A stretch of 64,000 bases of DNA from positions 1 to 64,000 of the forward strand of contig NZ_RBWU01000010.1 in NCBI RefSeq assembly GCF_003634705.1, read 5' to 3'. This DNA comes from Actinomadura pelletieri DSM 43383. Lineage in GTDB: Bacteria; Actinomycetota; Actinomycetes; Streptosporangiales; Streptosporangiaceae. This document shows, in pieces, positions 24,912-33,967 of this stretch; position 1 is the first letter of the stretch; every line of letters begins with the position of its first letter. Position numbers and translations under genes: made by a program. A model generated the notes under the pieces. That model was not told the DNA's origin and did not search any database. It saw nothing but the letters and a program-made list of their open reading frames with translations.

Positions 24912-25952
24912 TCACGGTGTCCCCTTCCGTTCGGAGGTCGCCAGCAGCCAGGCCAGGTACGCGCCGCCGAGGACGCCGGTGACGACGCCCACCGGGAGCG
25001 CGACCGGGAGGTGGAGCGAGACGAGATCGGCGCACGCCAGCAGCGCCGCGCCGGTCAGCGCGGCGGGTAGCAGGTGCCCGCCGGGCCGCCGCGTCAGCCG
25101 CCGGGCGAGCTGCGGCGCGGCGAGCGCGACGAACGGGACGGGCCCGGTCGCCGCGGTCGCCGCCGCGACGAGCCCCACCCCGAGGAGGGTGAGCGCCGCC
25201 CGGGTGCGCTGGACGGGCACGCCGAGCGCCCGCGCGGTGTCGTCGCCGAGTTCGCCCATGCCGAGCGGGCGGGCGAGGGCGAGCGCCGCCGGGACGAGCA
25301 CGGCCAGCGCGATCCCGAGCGGGACGGCCTGGTCCCAGTCCCGCCCGTTCAGGCTGCCCGTGAGCCAGAACGCGGCCTCGTACGCCTCACGCAGTTCCGC
25401 GCGGGTGATGAGGTAGGAGTTCAGCGCCTGGAGCATCGCCGCCGCGGCGACGCCGACCAGCACCAGGCGGACGCCGTGGACGCCGCCGCCGCGCCGGTAG
25501 GCGACCAGGTACACCGCCAGCGCGGTCAGCACCGCGCCCGCGACCGAGCTGACCGTGATGGCGACCGCGCCGCCGCCGAACACGAGGATCTGCAGCAGCG
25601 CCCCGGTGGCCGAGCCGGAGGTGAAGCCGATCAGGTCGGGGCTGCCGAGCGGGTTGCGGGAGATGCTCTGGAAGATCGCGCCGCTGAGCCCGAACGCCAG
25701 CCCGGCGAGCAGCCCGGTGACGGCGCGCGGCAGCCGCAGCGTCGTGACGATGAACTCGGTGGCCCGGTCGCCCCGCCCGAGGAGGGCGCGCACCACGTCC
25801 GGCGGCGCGATCGGGAACTCCCCCGAGCCGACGACGAGGACGGCGGCGCCCGTCGCGATCAGCGCCAGCGCCGCGCACACCGCCGCGGCGCGCGGCTCCC
25901 AGCGCAGCGACAGCGCGCCCGCGCGGACCACCCTCCCGCGCATCGGTCTCAT
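24912..25952 (-). CDS. FecCD-family iron-siderophore ABC permease (second)
   Basis: The 346-residue integral membrane protein has about nine or ten hydrophobic helices. It has the family landmarks Arg-Leu-Pro-Arg-Ala-Val-Thr-Gly-Leu-Leu-Ala-Gly, Ser-Arg-Asn-Pro-Leu-Gly-Ser-Pro and the Gly-Pro-Val-Pro-Phe-Val-Ala-Leu coupling loop. ATG 25952 overlaps the stop of the first permease. No ATPase or binding protein follows in this window; the operon ends against the ligase fragment. Confidence 0.93.
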   Translation of the reverse strand: MRPMRGRVVRAGALSLRWEPRAAAVCAALALIATGAAVLVVGSGEFPIAPPDVVRALLGRGDRATEFIVTTLRLPRAVTGLLAGLAFGLSGAIFQSISRNPLGSPDLIGFTSGSATGALLQILVFGGGAVAITVSSVAGAVLTALAVYLVAYRRGGGVHGVRLVLVGVAAAAMLQALNSYLITRAELREAYEAAFWLTGSLNGRDWDQAVPLGIALAVLVPAALALARPLGMGELGDDTARALGVPVQRTRAALTLLGVGLVAAATAATGPVPFVALAAPQLARRLTRRPGGHLLPAALTGAALLACADLVSLHLPVALPVGVVTGVLGGAYLAWLLATSERKGTP

Positions 25953-27010
25953 GTGTCGCGCGTCCTCCCCCGCCGGACCATCACCGCGAACAGCGGCGCG
26001 CCGAGGAACGCGGTGACGATGCCCGTCTCCAGTTCGCCCGGTGTGATGACGCGGCCGATGATGTCCGCGCCGAGAAGCAGAACGGGCGCCAGCAGCAGCG
26101 AGTACGGCAGGACGAGTCGCTGGTCCGGCCCGACCAGCGCCCGGACGATGTAGGGGACGGCCAGCCCGAGGAACGCGATCGGCCCCGCCGCCGCCGTCGC
26201 GGACCCGCACAGCACCACCACCGCCAGCGCGCCGAGCGCCCGGGTCCGTCCGGGACGCGAGCCGAGCGCCAGGCCCGCCTCCTCGCCCAGGCCGAGCGCG
26301 TTCAGCGGACGGGCCAGCAGCAGCGCCAGGACCGTTCCCACCAGCACGAACGGCAGGACGCGGAGGAAGACCGACAGCTCCCGTCCGCCGAGTCCGCCGA
26401 CCTGCCAGAACCGGAAGCCGTTGAAGCCGGAGGGGCTGAGCAGCACCAGCCCGGCCGTGAGGGCGCTGCACACGGCGTTGACCGCGGCCCCGGCGAGCAC
26501 CAGCCGCGCGGGTGACGCGCCGCCCCTCCCCCGCGCGCCGATCATGTAGACGAGCGCCGCCGCGCCCGCCGCGCCGGCGAACGCCGCCCACACGTAGACG
26601 AGCGCGTCGTCGGTCCGGAACGCCGCGATCACGATGACCACGGCGAGTGCCGCGCCGCCGTTCACGCCGAGCAGTCCGGGCTCGGCGAGCGGGTTTCGGG
26701 TGAGCGCCTGCATGACCGCTCCGGCGAGCCCGAGCGCCATGCCGACGGCGATGCCGAGGAGCGTGCGCGGCAACCGCAGTTCGTGGACGATCAGATCCGG
26801 CCGCGAGGTCTCGTCCGGGGAGAACACCCCGGGCGGCACCCGCGCGAACGGCACGTCACCGGCCCCGATCGCCAGGCTCGCCACCACGGTCGCGCCGAGC
26901 GCGGCGACGAGCAGCACCGGCCATAGGTGACGCGCCCGGCGGTCCCGGCCTCGCCGTCCGTCCCCCTTCACCTGGACTCGCGGCGGACGCCTGCGCACGG
27001 GGGACTGCAC
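25949..27010 (-). CDS. FecCD-family iron-siderophore ABC permease (first)
   Basis: The 353-residue permease with a basic N-terminal tail shows Arg-Leu-Pro-Arg-Thr-Leu-Leu-Gly-Ile-Ala-Val-Gly, Thr-Arg-Asn-Pro-Leu-Ala-Glu-Pro-Gly and Gly-Pro-Ile-Ala-Phe-Leu-Gly-Leu. It would pair with the next gene as a heterodimer importing ferric siderophore. The GTG at 27010 abuts an iron box; a slightly later start is also possible because no separate RBS is seen. Confidence 0.92.
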   Translation of the reverse strand: MQSPVRRRPPRVQVKGDGRRGRDRRARHLWPVLLVAALGATVVASLAIGAGDVPFARVPPGVFSPDETSRPDLIVHELRLPRTLLGIAVGMALGLAGAVMQALTRNPLAEPGLLGVNGGAALAVVIVIAAFRTDDALVYVWAAFAGAAGAAALVYMIGARGRGGASPARLVLAGAAVNAVCSALTAGLVLLSPSGFNGFRFWQVGGLGGRELSVFLRVLPFVLVGTVLALLLARPLNALGLGEEAGLALGSRPGRTRALGALAVVVLCGSATAAAGPIAFLGLAVPYIVRALVGPDQRLVLPYSLLLAPVLLLGADIIGRVITPGELETGIVTAFLGAPLFAVMVRRGRTRDT

Positions 27011-27029
27011 GTAGATGAGGCTAACCTAA
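27011..27029. promoter_or_regulatory. DmdR/IdeR-type iron box
   Basis: GTAGATGAGGCTAACCTAA matches the consensus TTAGGTTAGGCTAACCTAA at 16 of 19 positions. It lies directly against the permease start, so iron-loaded DmdR/IdeR would block transcription. Confidence 0.75.
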
Positions 27030-27049
27030 CCCGGGTGACCCGACGAGAA

Positions 27050-27086
27050 CGCCCCCTGGGCGCGCGACGGGCGGGCCCAGGGGGCG
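27050..27086. terminator. Hairpin after the aldo/keto reductase gene
   Basis: CGCCCCCTGGGC / GCCCAGGGGGCG, a 12-bp stem with a 13-nt loop, 22 nt past the stop of the minus-strand gene at 27109. Confidence 0.7.
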
Positions 27087-27108
27087 GCGAGTATGCGGGA
27101 CGCGGAGC

Positions 27109-28086
27109 CTACGGGCCCTCGGGGTCGACGATGTCGCGGTCGACCCAGAACGGGTCCATCAGCTCGCGCAGCCGCTCCGCACCGACGCGGTCCAGGACGT
27201 CCAGCGCCGCGATGTTGTCCTTGAGCTGCTGCAGGCTCGTGGAGCCGAACAGGACGGTGCTGGTGGACGGGTGGGTGAGGGTGAACGCGATGCACAGCTG
27301 CGCGGGCGTCGCGTCGAGGTCCGCCGCGAGCGTGGCGAGTCCCTTCGCGGCCTCCTGGATGCGCGGGCGGATGTCACCGGGGTCCCGGCCGATCTGCCGC
27401 GACTCGCCGGACTTGCCGGCCAGGATGCCGCCCTCCAGGACGTCCGACGCCTGCAGGGACACGCCCTCGGCGAAGACGGCCGCCCACGGCTCCCCGTCGG
27501 GGATGGAGCGCCGGCACGGGCTGTACTTCAGCTGCGCGAGCTGCGGGCCCGGCGAACCGGCCGCCAGAGCGTGCTCGCGGATCGTGCGGATGGCGGTCGC
27601 CGACCAGTTGTTGACGCCCCAGCAGCCGAGCAGGCCCTCCTTCTCCAGCGCGGCGAGGTCCTCGGCGAGCCGCTTGAGGTCGAGGTCGTCGCTGCGGATG
27701 TCGCCGAGGACGGCGACGTCCGCGTGGTCGACGCCGGCCCGGAACAGCGCGTTGGTGAGCTGGTCGCGCATCGACTGCTCGGGGTAGCCCTCCAGCCACA
27801 GCTTGGTGGACAGCAGGTACTCGTCGCGGGCGACCCCGGCGGCCCGGACCATCGCGGAGAACAGCACGTCGGTGAACACCGGCGGGGTGACGCCCGGAAT
27901 GCCGTAGACGGCGACGTCGAACAGGTTGATGCCGGAGTCGATGGCGTGCCGCAGCATCTTCACGGCGTCGCCGAAGTCCATCCGGTCGTAGGTGTGCCAG
28001 GAGCCGAGCGACAGCACGGACGTCTGCGGGCCCGCCGTGCCGAGGCGGCGGTGGGGGACCTTCCGGTCGGGGGTCTCAGAAACCAC
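27109..28086 (-). CDS. Aldo/keto reductase-family protein lacking the catalytic His
   Basis: A 325-residue AKR barrel. Asp and Tyr of the catalytic tetrad are in Phe-Asp-Val-Ala-Val-Tyr-Gly and Lys in Ser-Thr-Lys-Leu-Trp. The position that normally reads Leu-x-x-Ile-His-x-x-Asp is Val-Ala-Val-Leu-Gly-Asp, so the tetrad His is Gly. The protein at 36485 shares this change and the Ser-Leu-Gln-Ala-Ser-Asp-Val-Leu-Glu-Gly-Gly-Ile-Leu-Ala-Gly-Lys block. NAD(P)H-dependent redox on a pathway carbonyl or alcohol is plausible but not certain with this change. It is the last gene of the long leftward group beginning at 34914. Confidence 0.85.
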   Translation of the reverse strand: MVSETPDRKVPHRRLGTAGPQTSVLSLGSWHTYDRMDFGDAVKMLRHAIDSGINLFDVAVYGIPGVTPPVFTDVLFSAMVRAAGVARDEYLLSTKLWLEGYPEQSMRDQLTNALFRAGVDHADVAVLGDIRSDDLDLKRLAEDLAALEKEGLLGCWGVNNWSATAIRTIREHALAAGSPGPQLAQLKYSPCRRSIPDGEPWAAVFAEGVSLQASDVLEGGILAGKSGESRQIGRDPGDIRPRIQEAAKGLATLAADLDATPAQLCIAFTLTHPSTSTVLFGSTSLQQLKDNIAALDVLDRVGAERLRELMDPFWVDRDIVDPEGP

Positions 28087-28100
28087 GGTGGAGGATGTCC

Positions 28101-29207
28101 TTATCGGTTGGGGTTGATGACGGCCTTGACCTGCTCCAGCCGCGACATCGACGCGAGGGCGGCGGACGCGCCGGCGAGGCCGTCCGGGGAGCCGAACAGG
28201 TCGTCCCAGGCGAAGCGGTCCTGGAACCGGCGCAGGAACTCGATCGAGCGGTACAGGTCGCCGACGTCGCCATTCAGCGAGCCGAGCACGTCCAGCTGCT
28301 TGCCCATGATCGCGCCGAGGGCGAGCGGCTCCGTCTGGAACCCGGTGCTGCCGACGATGACGAACCGGCCGCCGAACGCGGCCATCCCGATGGCCTCGGC
28401 GCCGACGCCCGGCGCGCCCGCGAGGTCGAGGACGAGTTCGGCGCCGCGCCCCTGCGTGGCCTCCATGACCGCGGCGACCCGGGAGTCGGCGTCACCGTCG
28501 AGCCCGATGGTCAGGTCCGCGCCGAACCGGCGGGCGAGCTCGCGCCGCGCGTCCGGCGCCCCGATCGTGATGACCTTGCCGGCGCCCGACACGCTGGCCA
28601 CGGCCGTCGCGACGATGCCGAGCGCGCCCGCGCCCTGCACCACGACCGTCGATCCGGGCCGCACTCCCCCGGCCCGCTCGAAGGCGTGCAGGACGGTCTT
28701 GACCGCGCAGCCCGCAGACGCCGCCCACGTGTCCTTCACGTCGTCCGGAAGGACGAGCTTCAACGCGCCCGGCGTCACGTAGTTGTGCCCGGCGAGACCG
28801 CCCGTCGCGTACGGGGGCCGGTCGGCGCGCTGCAGGAAGCCGTAGCCGCGCTGCGAGCACGCGACGGGGTTGCGCAGGATGGTGCACCCATAGCAGCTCC
28901 CGCACACCGACTCCGACCAGCCGATGCGGTCGCCGACCTTGACGTCCTGGCCGAGCGCGTCACGGGTGCCGGGGCCGACCGCGCAGACGGTGCCGATCAT
29001 CTCGTGGCCGAGGACGATCGGCAGCATCTCCGGGAACGTCATGGCGCCGGACCACAGGTGCACGTCCGTCGCGCACAGCGTGGCGCAGTCGACCCGCACG
29101 ACCGCCGCGCCGGGTTCGCACTCGGCGGGAAGCGGCAGCTCCTCGATGCTCAGGTCCTCGCCGTGCTCGCGGAGCACGGCCGCCCTGGTGGTGGTCGGAT
29201 GACCCAT
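28101..29207 (-). CDS. Zinc-binding medium-chain alcohol dehydrogenase
   Basis: A 368-residue MDR enzyme. Catalytic-zinc ligands lie in Cys-Ala-Thr-Asp-Val-His and Gly-His-Glu; a structural-zinc lobe has Cys-x2-Cys-x2-Cys-x7-Cys; the cofactor loop is Gln-Gly-Ala-Gly-Ala-Leu-Gly-Ile. It probably oxidises an alcohol intermediate in the adjacent aromatic pathway. It starts 14 nt before the reductase gene and is likely co-transcribed. Confidence 0.9.
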   Translation of the reverse strand: MGHPTTTRAAVLREHGEDLSIEELPLPAECEPGAAVVRVDCATLCATDVHLWSGAMTFPEMLPIVLGHEMIGTVCAVGPGTRDALGQDVKVGDRIGWSESVCGSCYGCTILRNPVACSQRGYGFLQRADRPPYATGGLAGHNYVTPGALKLVLPDDVKDTWAASAGCAVKTVLHAFERAGGVRPGSTVVVQGAGALGIVATAVASVSGAGKVITIGAPDARRELARRFGADLTIGLDGDADSRVAAVMEATQGRGAELVLDLAGAPGVGAEAIGMAAFGGRFVIVGSTGFQTEPLALGAIMGKQLDVLGSLNGDVGDLYRSIEFLRRFQDRFAWDDLFGSPDGLAGASAALASMSRLEQVKAVINPNR

Positions 29208-29267
29208 CTTTCCTCTTTCTTCTCCTGGGGGACGGCCCCCAGGCCCCCCGGAAGGGCTCGTTGTTCG

Positions 29268-30140
29268 TTACCTGCTGTGCGCGGTGTCCCAGACCTCGCG
29301 GCGGCTGCGCCACCACAGGAGCACGAGGATCACCAGGAAGGGCACGACGCCCTGGTACTTCTGGATCGAGTCCAGGGAGGACGACATGCCCTCCAGGCAG
29401 CCCACGATGAGACCGCCCGCGAGCGTCAGCGGCAGGTTGCGGAACGCGCCGACCATCGCCACCGCCAGGGCGGTGCTGATCAGCCCGGCCAGCGCGCCGA
29501 AGTCGCTGCCCAGCCGGGGCGCGACCAGCACGATCACCAGCATGGTGATGGCGCCGACCCCGGCCCAGACGCCGACGGCGAGCCGCGGCGCGGGGATGCC
29601 GACGACCTCGGCGGTGCCCGGCCGCTCCGACAGCGCCTGCAGCTTCAGGCCGAGACGGGTGCGGGTCAGCATGAGGCCGACGCCCAGGGTGATGAGCACC
29701 GCGAACGCGAGCGACACCAGCACCGACTGGGGGACGACCACGCCGCCGACCGTGAACACGGGGTCGTCGAACGGGTTCGGGAACTGGCGGGCGCCGGTGG
29801 TGTTGCCGCCGAACAGCCGCAGCCCGAGCGCGGTCAACCCCACGTACAGCGCCACCGTGACGGCGGCCTTGGTGCCCTCGCGGTGCCCCGCGAACCAGCG
29901 GACGAGCGCCGCGCCGAACACACCGGACAGCAGCGCGGCGAAGGCGGCGCCGATCAGCAGGGCGAGCCAGACGTTCAGTCCCTTGTCGGTGAGCGTCACC
30001 ATCACGAAGGCGCCCATGGCGCCGACGGCCGTCATCGCGAAGTTGACCACGGCGACGAGCCGGTAGGTCAGCACGACGCACAGGCCGAGCAGGGCGTAAC
30101 CGCCGCCGCTGGTCAGCCCGGCGATCACAGAGTTGAGCAT
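29268..30140 (-). CDS. Branched-chain-type ABC permease (LivH family)
   Basis: The 290-residue membrane protein begins with the family's Ala-Gly-Leu-Thr-Ser-Gly-Gly-Gly-Tyr-Ala-Leu-Leu-Gly segment and has about eight hydrophobic helices. LivH-type permeases import branched-chain amino acids or, in catabolic clusters, aromatic acids. The rest of the transporter is just upstream (30199-33967). The context with a meta-cleavage pathway favours an aromatic acid as cargo. Confidence 0.9.
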   Translation of the reverse strand: MLNSVIAGLTSGGGYALLGLCVVLTYRLVAVVNFAMTAVGAMGAFVMVTLTDKGLNVWLALLIGAAFAALLSGVFGAALVRWFAGHREGTKAAVTVALYVGLTALGLRLFGGNTTGARQFPNPFDDPVFTVGGVVVPQSVLVSLAFAVLITLGVGLMLTRTRLGLKLQALSERPGTAEVVGIPAPRLAVGVWAGVGAITMLVIVLVAPRLGSDFGALAGLISTALAVAMVGAFRNLPLTLAGGLIVGCLEGMSSSLDSIQKYQGVVPFLVILVLLWWRSRREVWDTAHSR

Positions 30141-30198
30141 CGGATTCCTCCGGGTGGGGCCGGACGCGCGGCGCGCCGCGCGTCCGGCTGCGTACCGG

Positions 30199-31365
30199 CT
30201 ACTTCTTGGGGGCGGGGACGGTGAAGCCGCCGGGAAGGACCTTCCAGCCGCCGTTCTCCGCCTTGACGAACTGGCTGCCCTTGATCGGGTTGTGCTCGTT
30301 GCCCGGGCCGAACACGTAGGGGGTGCCGACCATCGGGTAGTTGATCGGCTTCATCTCCTTGAACGCCTTGGTCACGGACTCGCGGGTGATGTCACCCTTG
30401 ATGCCCTTGAGGACCTGGACGAGGACGTCCGCAGACATGACGGCGCCCTGGCTGAACGCGGTCTTCTGGATGTTGTTCGCCGTGACGATCTTCGACCAGC
30501 GGTCGTTGCCGGGCAGCGTCGGGTCGGTGTAGGGCTGCCACTCGGTGCCCGCGTAGGCGTTCATGTCCGGCGGGATCACCTTGGCGTTGGCGTCGGTGTA
30601 GCTGTTCGCCGCGAGGATGAAGTCGACGTTCTGCATGCCCTGCGTCTTGGCCTGCTGGAACCACGGCCCGACGGTCGCGTTGTAGGCCACGGCCTGGCAG
30701 CCGGCGTTCTTGATCGCCACCAGGTAACGGGTCGGGTCGCCCTGGCCGACCGCGAGGTTCTTGTGCGCCAGGGTCTTGCCGGTGAGCTTCTCCCACTCCT
30801 TGATGGCGTTCTCGATGCCGCCGCCGCTGCCGGGCAGCACGGTGTAGGCGATACAGACCTTGTCGTGCTTCAGCGTCTCGGACGCGTAGTACAGCATCGC
30901 CGTGGTCAGCGTGTACGGACCGGGGTTGACCGGCGCGATGTTCGGGCTGGTGAAGCAGGCCGGGTCCACGCCGATGGCCGGAACCGAGACGATCTTCTCC
31001 TTGGTGTAGGTCGCGCGGTTGACACCGCAGTCGACGGCGCTGGACGAACCCGCCAGCGCGACGACGTTCTCCGACTTGATCAGCTGCCGGGCGGCCTGGC
31101 TGGACCGTGCCGGGTCCATGGCGTCGTCCTTGCTGACCAGTTCGAGCTTGCGGCCGTTGATGCCGCCCGCGGCGTTGACCTCGTCGAACACGGCCTTGAC
31201 GGCCTTGGGCACCTCGGGGGTCTGGAACAGCCCGGTGATGCCGTTGATGGCTCCGATCTTGATCGGGCCGTCGGACCCGCCGGAGTCCGAGCAGCCGGAG
31301 GCGACGGAGAGGGCGAGCGCGGCCGCTGCCGCGATCGCGGAGGTGCGAACGAAAGTGCGTTTCAT
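30199..31365 (-). CDS. ABC substrate-binding lipoprotein (LivJ family)
   Basis: The 388-residue protein has a lipoprotein signal (Lys-Arg, hydrophobic core, Val-Ala-Ser-Gly-Cys near residue 25). A Leu/Ile/Val-binding fold follows: Ile-Lys-Ile-Gly-Ala-Ile-Asn-Gly-Ile-Thr-Gly, and Leu-Ala-Gly-Ser-Ser-Ser-Ala-Val-Asp at the ligand loop. It feeds the neighbouring LivH/LivMG/LivF importer. Confidence 0.92.
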   Translation of the reverse strand: MKRTFVRTSAIAAAAALALSVASGCSDSGGSDGPIKIGAINGITGLFQTPEVPKAVKAVFDEVNAAGGINGRKLELVSKDDAMDPARSSQAARQLIKSENVVALAGSSSAVDCGVNRATYTKEKIVSVPAIGVDPACFTSPNIAPVNPGPYTLTTAMLYYASETLKHDKVCIAYTVLPGSGGGIENAIKEWEKLTGKTLAHKNLAVGQGDPTRYLVAIKNAGCQAVAYNATVGPWFQQAKTQGMQNVDFILAANSYTDANAKVIPPDMNAYAGTEWQPYTDPTLPGNDRWSKIVTANNIQKTAFSQGAVMSADVLVQVLKGIKGDITRESVTKAFKEMKPINYPMVGTPYVFGPGNEHNPIKGSQFVKAENGGWKVLPGGFTVPAPKK

Positions 31366-31427
31366 CGAGTGGACCTTGTTTCGCGGGGAAGGGATGGGTT
31401 GGACGACGGAATCCGCTCCAGATTCCG

Positions 31428-33221
31428 TCAGGTCGCCGGGACGTCCGCGGCGCCGAGATAGGCGGCCCGGACGGCGGGGTCCTCCAGAACCTCGCCGGTG
31501 GGGCCGCTGGCGATGACATTGCCGAAGTCCAGGACGGTGACCTGCTCACAGACCGCCTGAACGAGCTCCATGTCGTGTTCGACCAGCAGGATCGAGACTC
31601 CGAAGCGCTCGGGGACCTCCGCGAGCCTGGCGCCGAGCGTGAGCGACTCGGCCGCGGACTGCCCGGCGGCGGGCTCGTCCAGCAGCGCCACCTTCGGCCG
31701 TGCCGCGATCGCGGCCGCGACGTCGAGCAGCCGGCGGGTCCCGGCGTCCACGATGGACACCGGCACCTGCCCGGGCGGGCAGCCGAAGAACTCCAGCAGC
31801 TCGTCCGCCTCGGCACGCGACAGCCGCCGCCCCGCGCCGATCGTCAGGTACTCGTACTGGCTCAGCTCCGGCGCGATGGCCGTCGTCTGGAAGGTACGGC
31901 GCAGCCCGAGGGTGGCCCGCTTGTTCGGGGAGAGGCGGTCCAGTTGCCGTCCGTCCAGCGCCACCGCGCCCTCGTAGCGGACGAAACCGCTGACCGCCGC
32001 GATGAACGTGGACTTGCCCGCGCCGTTCGGGCCGATGAGCCCGACGACACCGCCCTCGGGGACGGTCACGTCGACGCCGTTGAGCGCGACGACCTCCCCG
32101 AACTTGACGGTCAGGCCCTGCACGGTCAGCAGCGGCCTGGCGTCCCCGACGGGTCGCCGCGCGGGCGCCTCGGCGAGCGCGGCGGCGGCCGCCTCCACCT
32201 GCGCCTGCGCGGCGGCGCTGTCGCCCTCCGCGGCCTTGGCGTTCTCGGTGTCCTTGGCGTCCTCGGCGGCCTTCAGCAGCTTGCGGGCGTCGACCTCCCG
32301 CTTGCGCAGGCGGGTCATGTCGGTCTGGCTCAGCCCGCTGCGCAGCGCGAGCAGGGCGCCGACGCCGAACAGCACGCCGCCGAAGTCCTGCGGCAGGGAG
32401 ATCTTCTCCATCAGCGTCCCCATCAGCGCGCCGAACACGCCGCCGATCACCGCGCCCTCGGGGTGGTGCGGGCCGATCATGACGGCGACGGCGAACAGCG
32501 CCAGGGACTGGCCCATCGCGAAGTTCTGCGGGACCACCAGGCTGAGCTGCCCGACCAGCAGCCCGCCGCCGATCCCGGCGACGAACGCGCTGATCGCGAA
32601 GGCGGCGAGCTTGCTGCGCGCCACCGAGATGCCGTGCGCGGCGGCGGACCGCTCGGAGTGCCGCAGCTCGTACCACGACAGCCCGAGCCGGGTCTTGCCG
32701 ATGATGCCGAGCCCGATGGCCAGCACGGTGAACACGATCACCGAGAAGACGAAGTAGCCGCCGTCGGTATCGAACGGCGCCGGCCGGTCCAGCATGACCA
32801 GGTCCTTGGCGCCGGGGAACGGGTTCACGTTCAGCACGATGTCGGTGGACACCGCGAACCCGAACGTCACCACGGCCAGGTTGACGCCGCGGATCCGCAG
32901 CGCGGGCAGCCCGATCGCGACGCCCACGGGCACGGCGGCGAGGCCGCCGAGCAGCAGCCACAGGAAGAAGCCGCCGGGCGCCTCCGCGACGTTCAGCCGC
33001 AGCACGACCCACGCGCCGATCGCCGCGAACGACATCTGGCACAGCGACATGACGCCGGCCCGGCCGACGATCACGCCGAAGCTCAGCATGATCACCGCGC
33101 TGATCGCGGCGCTGATCGCCAGATAGATCCAGTACGGCGGCAGCACCGCCGGAAGCACCGCGCACGCGAGTATCGCGGCACCGACCCCGGTGCCGAGACC
33201 CCGCTTGTCAACCAGGTTCAT
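31428..33221 (-). CDS. Fused branched-chain-type ABC permease and ATPase (LivM-LivG)
   Basis: The 597-residue protein has an N-terminal LivM-like permease of about ten helices (residues 1-300). A charged/Ala-rich linker (about 305-350) follows, then a LivG-like ATPase with Walker A Gly-Pro-Asn-Gly-Ala-Gly-Lys-Ser-Thr and Walker B Val-Ala-Leu-Leu-Asp-Glu-Pro. The signature reads Asp-Ala-Gly-Thr-Arg-Arg rather than Ser-Gly-Gly-Gln-Gln, a variant seen in LivG-type subunits. Fusion fixes the stoichiometry of one permease half with its ATPase. The start ATG 33221 overlaps the LivF stop. Confidence 0.9.
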   Translation of the reverse strand: MNLVDKRGLGTGVGAAILACAVLPAVLPPYWIYLAISAAISAVIMLSFGVIVGRAGVMSLCQMSFAAIGAWVVLRLNVAEAPGGFFLWLLLGGLAAVPVGVAIGLPALRIRGVNLAVVTFGFAVSTDIVLNVNPFPGAKDLVMLDRPAPFDTDGGYFVFSVIVFTVLAIGLGIIGKTRLGLSWYELRHSERSAAAHGISVARSKLAAFAISAFVAGIGGGLLVGQLSLVVPQNFAMGQSLALFAVAVMIGPHHPEGAVIGGVFGALMGTLMEKISLPQDFGGVLFGVGALLALRSGLSQTDMTRLRKREVDARKLLKAAEDAKDTENAKAAEGDSAAAQAQVEAAAAALAEAPARRPVGDARPLLTVQGLTVKFGEVVALNGVDVTVPEGGVVGLIGPNGAGKSTFIAAVSGFVRYEGAVALDGRQLDRLSPNKRATLGLRRTFQTTAIAPELSQYEYLTIGAGRRLSRAEADELLEFFGCPPGQVPVSIVDAGTRRLLDVAAAIAARPKVALLDEPAAGQSAAESLTLGARLAEVPERFGVSILLVEHDMELVQAVCEQVTVLDFGNVIASGPTGEVLEDPAVRAAYLGAADVPAT

Positions 33222-33967
33222 TCGAGCTCGCTCTCATCTGCAGCGTCCGTTCCGGCGGCGCTGAGGGGCGGCCCGCCGAAGTAGAGCCGGTGCAGGCGCT
33301 CATCGTCGCCTCGCAGCTCCTCGCACGGGCCGGAGAAGACCACGCCGCCCTTGCGCAGGACGTAGGCGTGGGTTCCGACATCGAGGGCCAGGTTCGCGAA
33401 CTGCTCGATCAGCAGCACCGCGATGCCCATGCCCGCCAGTTCCCCGACGGTCGACATCAGCCGGCGCACCACCAGCGGGGCGAGTCCGAGGGACATCTCG
33501 TCGATCAGGACGACCTTCGGCGCCGAGACCAGCGCCCGCCCGAGCACGAGCATCTGCTGCTCGCCGCCCGACAGGTACCCGGCCTGGAGGGTGCGCCGCT
33601 TCTCCAACTCGGGGAAGAGCTTGTAGACCGTCGCGATGTCACCGTCGGCCGACTGGGAGACGATGAGGTTCTGTTCGACGGTGAGCGTCCGGAACGTGGT
33701 GCGGGCCTGTTCGACGTAGCCGAGGCCCGCGCGGGCCCGCTTGTAGGGCTGGAGCTTCTCGATGGCGGTGCCGTCCAGCCGGATCGTGCCGGACTTGACG
33801 GGCGCGAGGCCGGCGATGCCGTCCATCAGCGTCGTCTTCCCGGCGCCGTTCGCGCCGAGCACGACGGTGACGGTGCCCGGGGCGGCCTCCAGGGAGACAT
33901 CGTGGATGACCGGGACCTCGGCCCGGTTCACGGCGACGCCCTCAAGCGCGAGGGCCGGTGCGGTCAT
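33218..33967 (-). CDS. ABC ATP-binding protein (LivF family)
   Basis: A 249-residue ATPase with Walker A Gly-Ala-Asn-Gly-Ala-Gly-Lys-Thr-Thr, signature Leu-Ser-Gly-Gly-Glu-Gln-Gln-Met and Walker B Val-Leu-Ile-Asp-Glu-Met-Ser-Leu-Gly-Leu-Ala-Pro, which is typical of LivF. It overlaps both the fusion permease/ATPase gene and the hydrolase gene by 4 nt, so the transporter and hydrolase are translated together. Confidence 0.93.
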   Translation of the reverse strand: MTAPALALEGVAVNRAEVPVIHDVSLEAAPGTVTVVLGANGAGKTTLMDGIAGLAPVKSGTIRLDGTAIEKLQPYKRARAGLGYVEQARTTFRTLTVEQNLIVSQSADGDIATVYKLFPELEKRRTLQAGYLSGGEQQMLVLGRALVSAPKVVLIDEMSLGLAPLVVRRLMSTVGELAGMGIAVLLIEQFANLALDVGTHAYVLRKGGVVFSGPCEELRGDDERLHRLYFGGPPLSAAGTDAADESELE

